This document shows positions 62,574-64,000 of a stretch of DNA of 64,000 bases, in pieces. The stretch's first letter is position 1, and each line of letters opens with the position of its first letter. A program made the translations under genes and the position numbers. The notes under the pieces are model-generated. The model was not told the DNA's origin, searched no databases, and saw nothing but the letters and a program-made list of their open reading frames with translations. This DNA comes from Bordetella genomosp. 5 (GTDB taxonomy: Bacteria; Pseudomonadota; Gammaproteobacteria; Burkholderiales; Burkholderiaceae_B): NCBI RefSeq assembly GCF_002261475.1, contig NZ_NEVN01000002.1:372001-436000 (forward strand). The letters are read 5' to 3'.

Positions 62574-63728
62574 ATGCAACGCATCAACAAACTTGGCTTG
62601 GCCCTGCTGACCGCCTTCGGCACGCTGGGGACCGCGCACGCCGCCGACATCAAGCTCGGCGTTGCCGAAGCGCTGTCCGGCGGTGCCGCCCAATACGGCG
62701 TGTCGATCCGCAATGGCTTCCAGCTGGCCGCCGAAGAGATCAACGCCGCCGGGGGCGTCAATGGCAACAAGCTCACGCTGGTCATCGAAGACGAGCAGGG
62801 CAAGAAAGAAGAAGCCATCAACGTCTTCAAGAAGCTGATCTTCCAGGACAAGGTCCTGATGGTCTTCGGCCCCACGCTGTCGAACTCGGCGCAGGCCGCC
62901 GACCCGGTCGCGCAAGCCGCCAAGACGGTCGCTTTCGGCACCTCGAACACGGCTGACGGCATCACCTCCATCGGCAACTACGTGTTCCGTAACTCGGTCA
63001 CCGAAGCCGATGTGCTGCCCGCCACCATCGAGACCGTGCGCCGCAAGACCGGCATGAAGAACGTGGCCGTGCTCTACGGCAACGACGACGTCTTCACCAA
63101 GAGCGGCTACGACAACTTCAAGAAGGCGCTCGACGACCAGAAGGTGCCGGTGACCACCACCGAAACCTTCGCCAAGGGCGATGTCGACTTCAAGGCGCAG
63201 CTCACCAAGATCAAGGGCACCAATCCTGACGCCATCGTGCTGTCGGCCCTGCTGGCCGAAGGCGGCCCGATCATGGTGCAGGCGCGTCAGCTCGGCCTGA
63301 ACGTGCCCGTGATCGGTGGCAACGGCATGAACTCGGTCAAGATTTTCGACCTGGCCCCCGGCGGCGCGTCGAACAATCTCTGGATCGGCAGCCCCTGGTC
63401 CATCGAAAACCAGACGCCCGAAAACACCAAGTTCATCGCGGCCTACAAGGCCAAGTTCGGCTCGGCCCCGGATCAGTTCTCGGCCCAGTCGTACGACGCG
63501 CTGTACATCGTGGCGCAAGGCCTGAAAAACGTGAAGCTCACCGGCGACCTCGCCAAGGACCGCACGGCGCTGCGCGACGCGCTGCCCGAAGTGAAGTGGA
63601 GCGGCGCGACCGGCCCGTTCCAGTTCCGCCAGGCCAAGGACCGTGCCGGCAAACCCGCCGGCTACGACGCGCAGCAGGCGCCGATCGTCAGCGTCACCAA
63701 GGACGGCAAGTACGTCATTGAAAAGTGA
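62574..63728 (+). CDS. Branched-chain amino acid ABC transporter substrate-binding protein
   Basis: The 384-residue periplasmic protein (signal peptide MQRINKLGLALLTAFGTLGTAHA) has the type I Leu/Ile/Val-binding fold: the DIKLGVAEALSGGAAQYGVSIRNGFQLAAEEINAAGG start, the FGPTLSNSAQAADPVAQ segment and the NFKKALDDQKVPVTTTETFAKGDVDFKAQLTKIKGTNPDAIVL second half. Length is standard. A livH-like permease gene starts 142 bases downstream, so this is the first gene of a liv-type operon; the substrate could be a branched-chain amino acid, an amide or an aromatic compound. Confidence 0.93.
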   Translation: MQRINKLGLALLTAFGTLGTAHAADIKLGVAEALSGGAAQYGVSIRNGFQLAAEEINAAGGVNGNKLTLVIEDEQGKKEEAINVFKKLIFQDKVLMVFGPTLSNSAQAADPVAQAAKTVAFGTSNTADGITSIGNYVFRNSVTEADVLPATIETVRRKTGMKNVAVLYGNDDVFTKSGYDNFKKALDDQKVPVTTTETFAKGDVDFKAQLTKIKGTNPDAIVLSALLAEGGPIMVQARQLGLNVPVIGGNGMNSVKIFDLAPGGASNNLWIGSPWSIENQTPENTKFIAAYKAKFGSAPDQFSAQSYDALYIVAQGLKNVKLTGDLAKDRTALRDALPEVKWSGATGPFQFRQAKDRAGKPAGYDAQQAPIVSVTKDGKYVIEK

Positions 63729-63818
63729 TGCGCGGTCATTGAACCGCGGCGCGGGCGCCTGAGCGCCCGTGGTCGTCATCGGCCGGTACGCGGCGCCGCA
63801 GGGCGCGGCCCCGGCTGC

Positions 63819-63857
63819 TTGAGGGCGGCGTCGGCGCCGCCCTCAAGGCATTTTTGA
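63819..63857 (+). terminator. Strong hairpin between the livJ- and livH-like genes
   Basis: TTGAGGGCGGCG / CGCCGCCCTCAA with a tight loop, followed by GGCATTTTT. In liv operons such a structure attenuates the permease genes relative to the binding protein, so it probably allows partial read-through. Confidence 0.8.
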
Positions 63858-63870
63858 ACCGGACAACGCC

Positions 63871-64000
63871 ATGTTGGAACAACAATTCGTCAATGCCCTC
63901 TCGCTGGGCTGCGTCTATGCGCTCTTCGCGCTGGGCTTCACGCTGGTCTTCGGCGTGCTCGGCGTGATCAACCTCGCGCACGGCGCGGTGTTCATGACCG
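63871..64000 (+). CDS. livH: Branched-chain amino acid ABC permease LivH-like (partial, cut by window end)
   Basis: The first 43 residues, [42 protein letters not shown], are the characteristic LivH N-terminus with its GVINLAHGA motif. The window ends inside the gene. It forms the membrane channel of the transporter whose binding protein is encoded just upstream. Confidence 0.9.
   Translation, partial: MLEQQFVNALSLGCVYALFALGFTLVFGVLGVINLAHGAVFMT

Overview
The window is about 64 kb of high-GC DNA from a betaproteobacterium of the Burkholderiales, most likely Alcaligenaceae (Bordetella/Achromobacter relatives). This is inferred from the protein sequences, the ilvI-ilvH-ilvC-pssA and rpsO-pnp blocks, the tpiA-secG-tRNA-Leu order and the abundance of short GC-rich tandem repeats. 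No species marker is present, so the assignment stops at family level.

Layout. 1-6.7 kb: rarA, serS, several small proteins, a diguanylate cyclase and a thiopurine-type methyltransferase. 7.0-12.9 kb: a FecI-FecR-TonB-receptor-PepSY iron/siderophore locus with a candidate Fur site. 13-20.7 kb: a small helical protein, tRNA-Ser(CGA), a KefB-like antiporter, 3-hydroxybutyrate dehydrogenase, YaaA, an MFS carrier and a large FUSC-family membrane protein. 21.2-35.2 kb: branched-chain amino acid synthesis (ilvI, ilvH, ilvC, ilvA), pssA, rpsO-pnp, lipoproteins, a PIN-domain protein, tRNA-Leu(UAA), tRNA-Ser(UGA), a quinone oxidoreductase, tpiA, secG and tRNA-Leu(GAG).

35.2-51.76 kb: a 16.5-kb integrative island inserted at the 3' end of tRNA-Leu(GAG). 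It has a P4-type integrase at the left end, an imperfect copy of the tRNA 3' end at the right end, and shared 15-bp arm-like repeats near both ends. Its replication/regulation core is an AlpA-like regulator and a P4-type primase-helicase. The cargo looks like anti-phage defence: a Kiwa pair (KwaA/KwaB); a three-gene ABC-3C-type system (REase-like effector, middle component, DUF3732 SMC-like ATPase); a two-gene ComF-like phosphoribosyltransferase plus SLOG-like protein unit that I do not recognise as a named system; and a small protein resembling the RNase HIII N-terminal domain. A second tyrosine recombinase, small plasmid/ICE-type proteins, two exported proteins, an XRE regulator with a 17-bp inverted-repeat operator candidate and a C39-like cysteine protease homologue fill the right end.

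51.8-59 kb: a rubredoxin, rubredoxin reductase, MetX-like hydrolase, desaturase-like di-iron enzyme and iron-dependent alcohol dehydrogenase cluster. It comes with an ABC substrate-binding protein and a TetR regulator, and two identical-format 15-bp palindromes suggest a TetR regulon. 59-64 kb: a large protein with a possible type III effector-like N-terminus, a Cache/GGDEF diguanylate cyclase, and the start of a branched-chain amino acid ABC transporter (livJ-like, then a livH-like gene cut by the window end).
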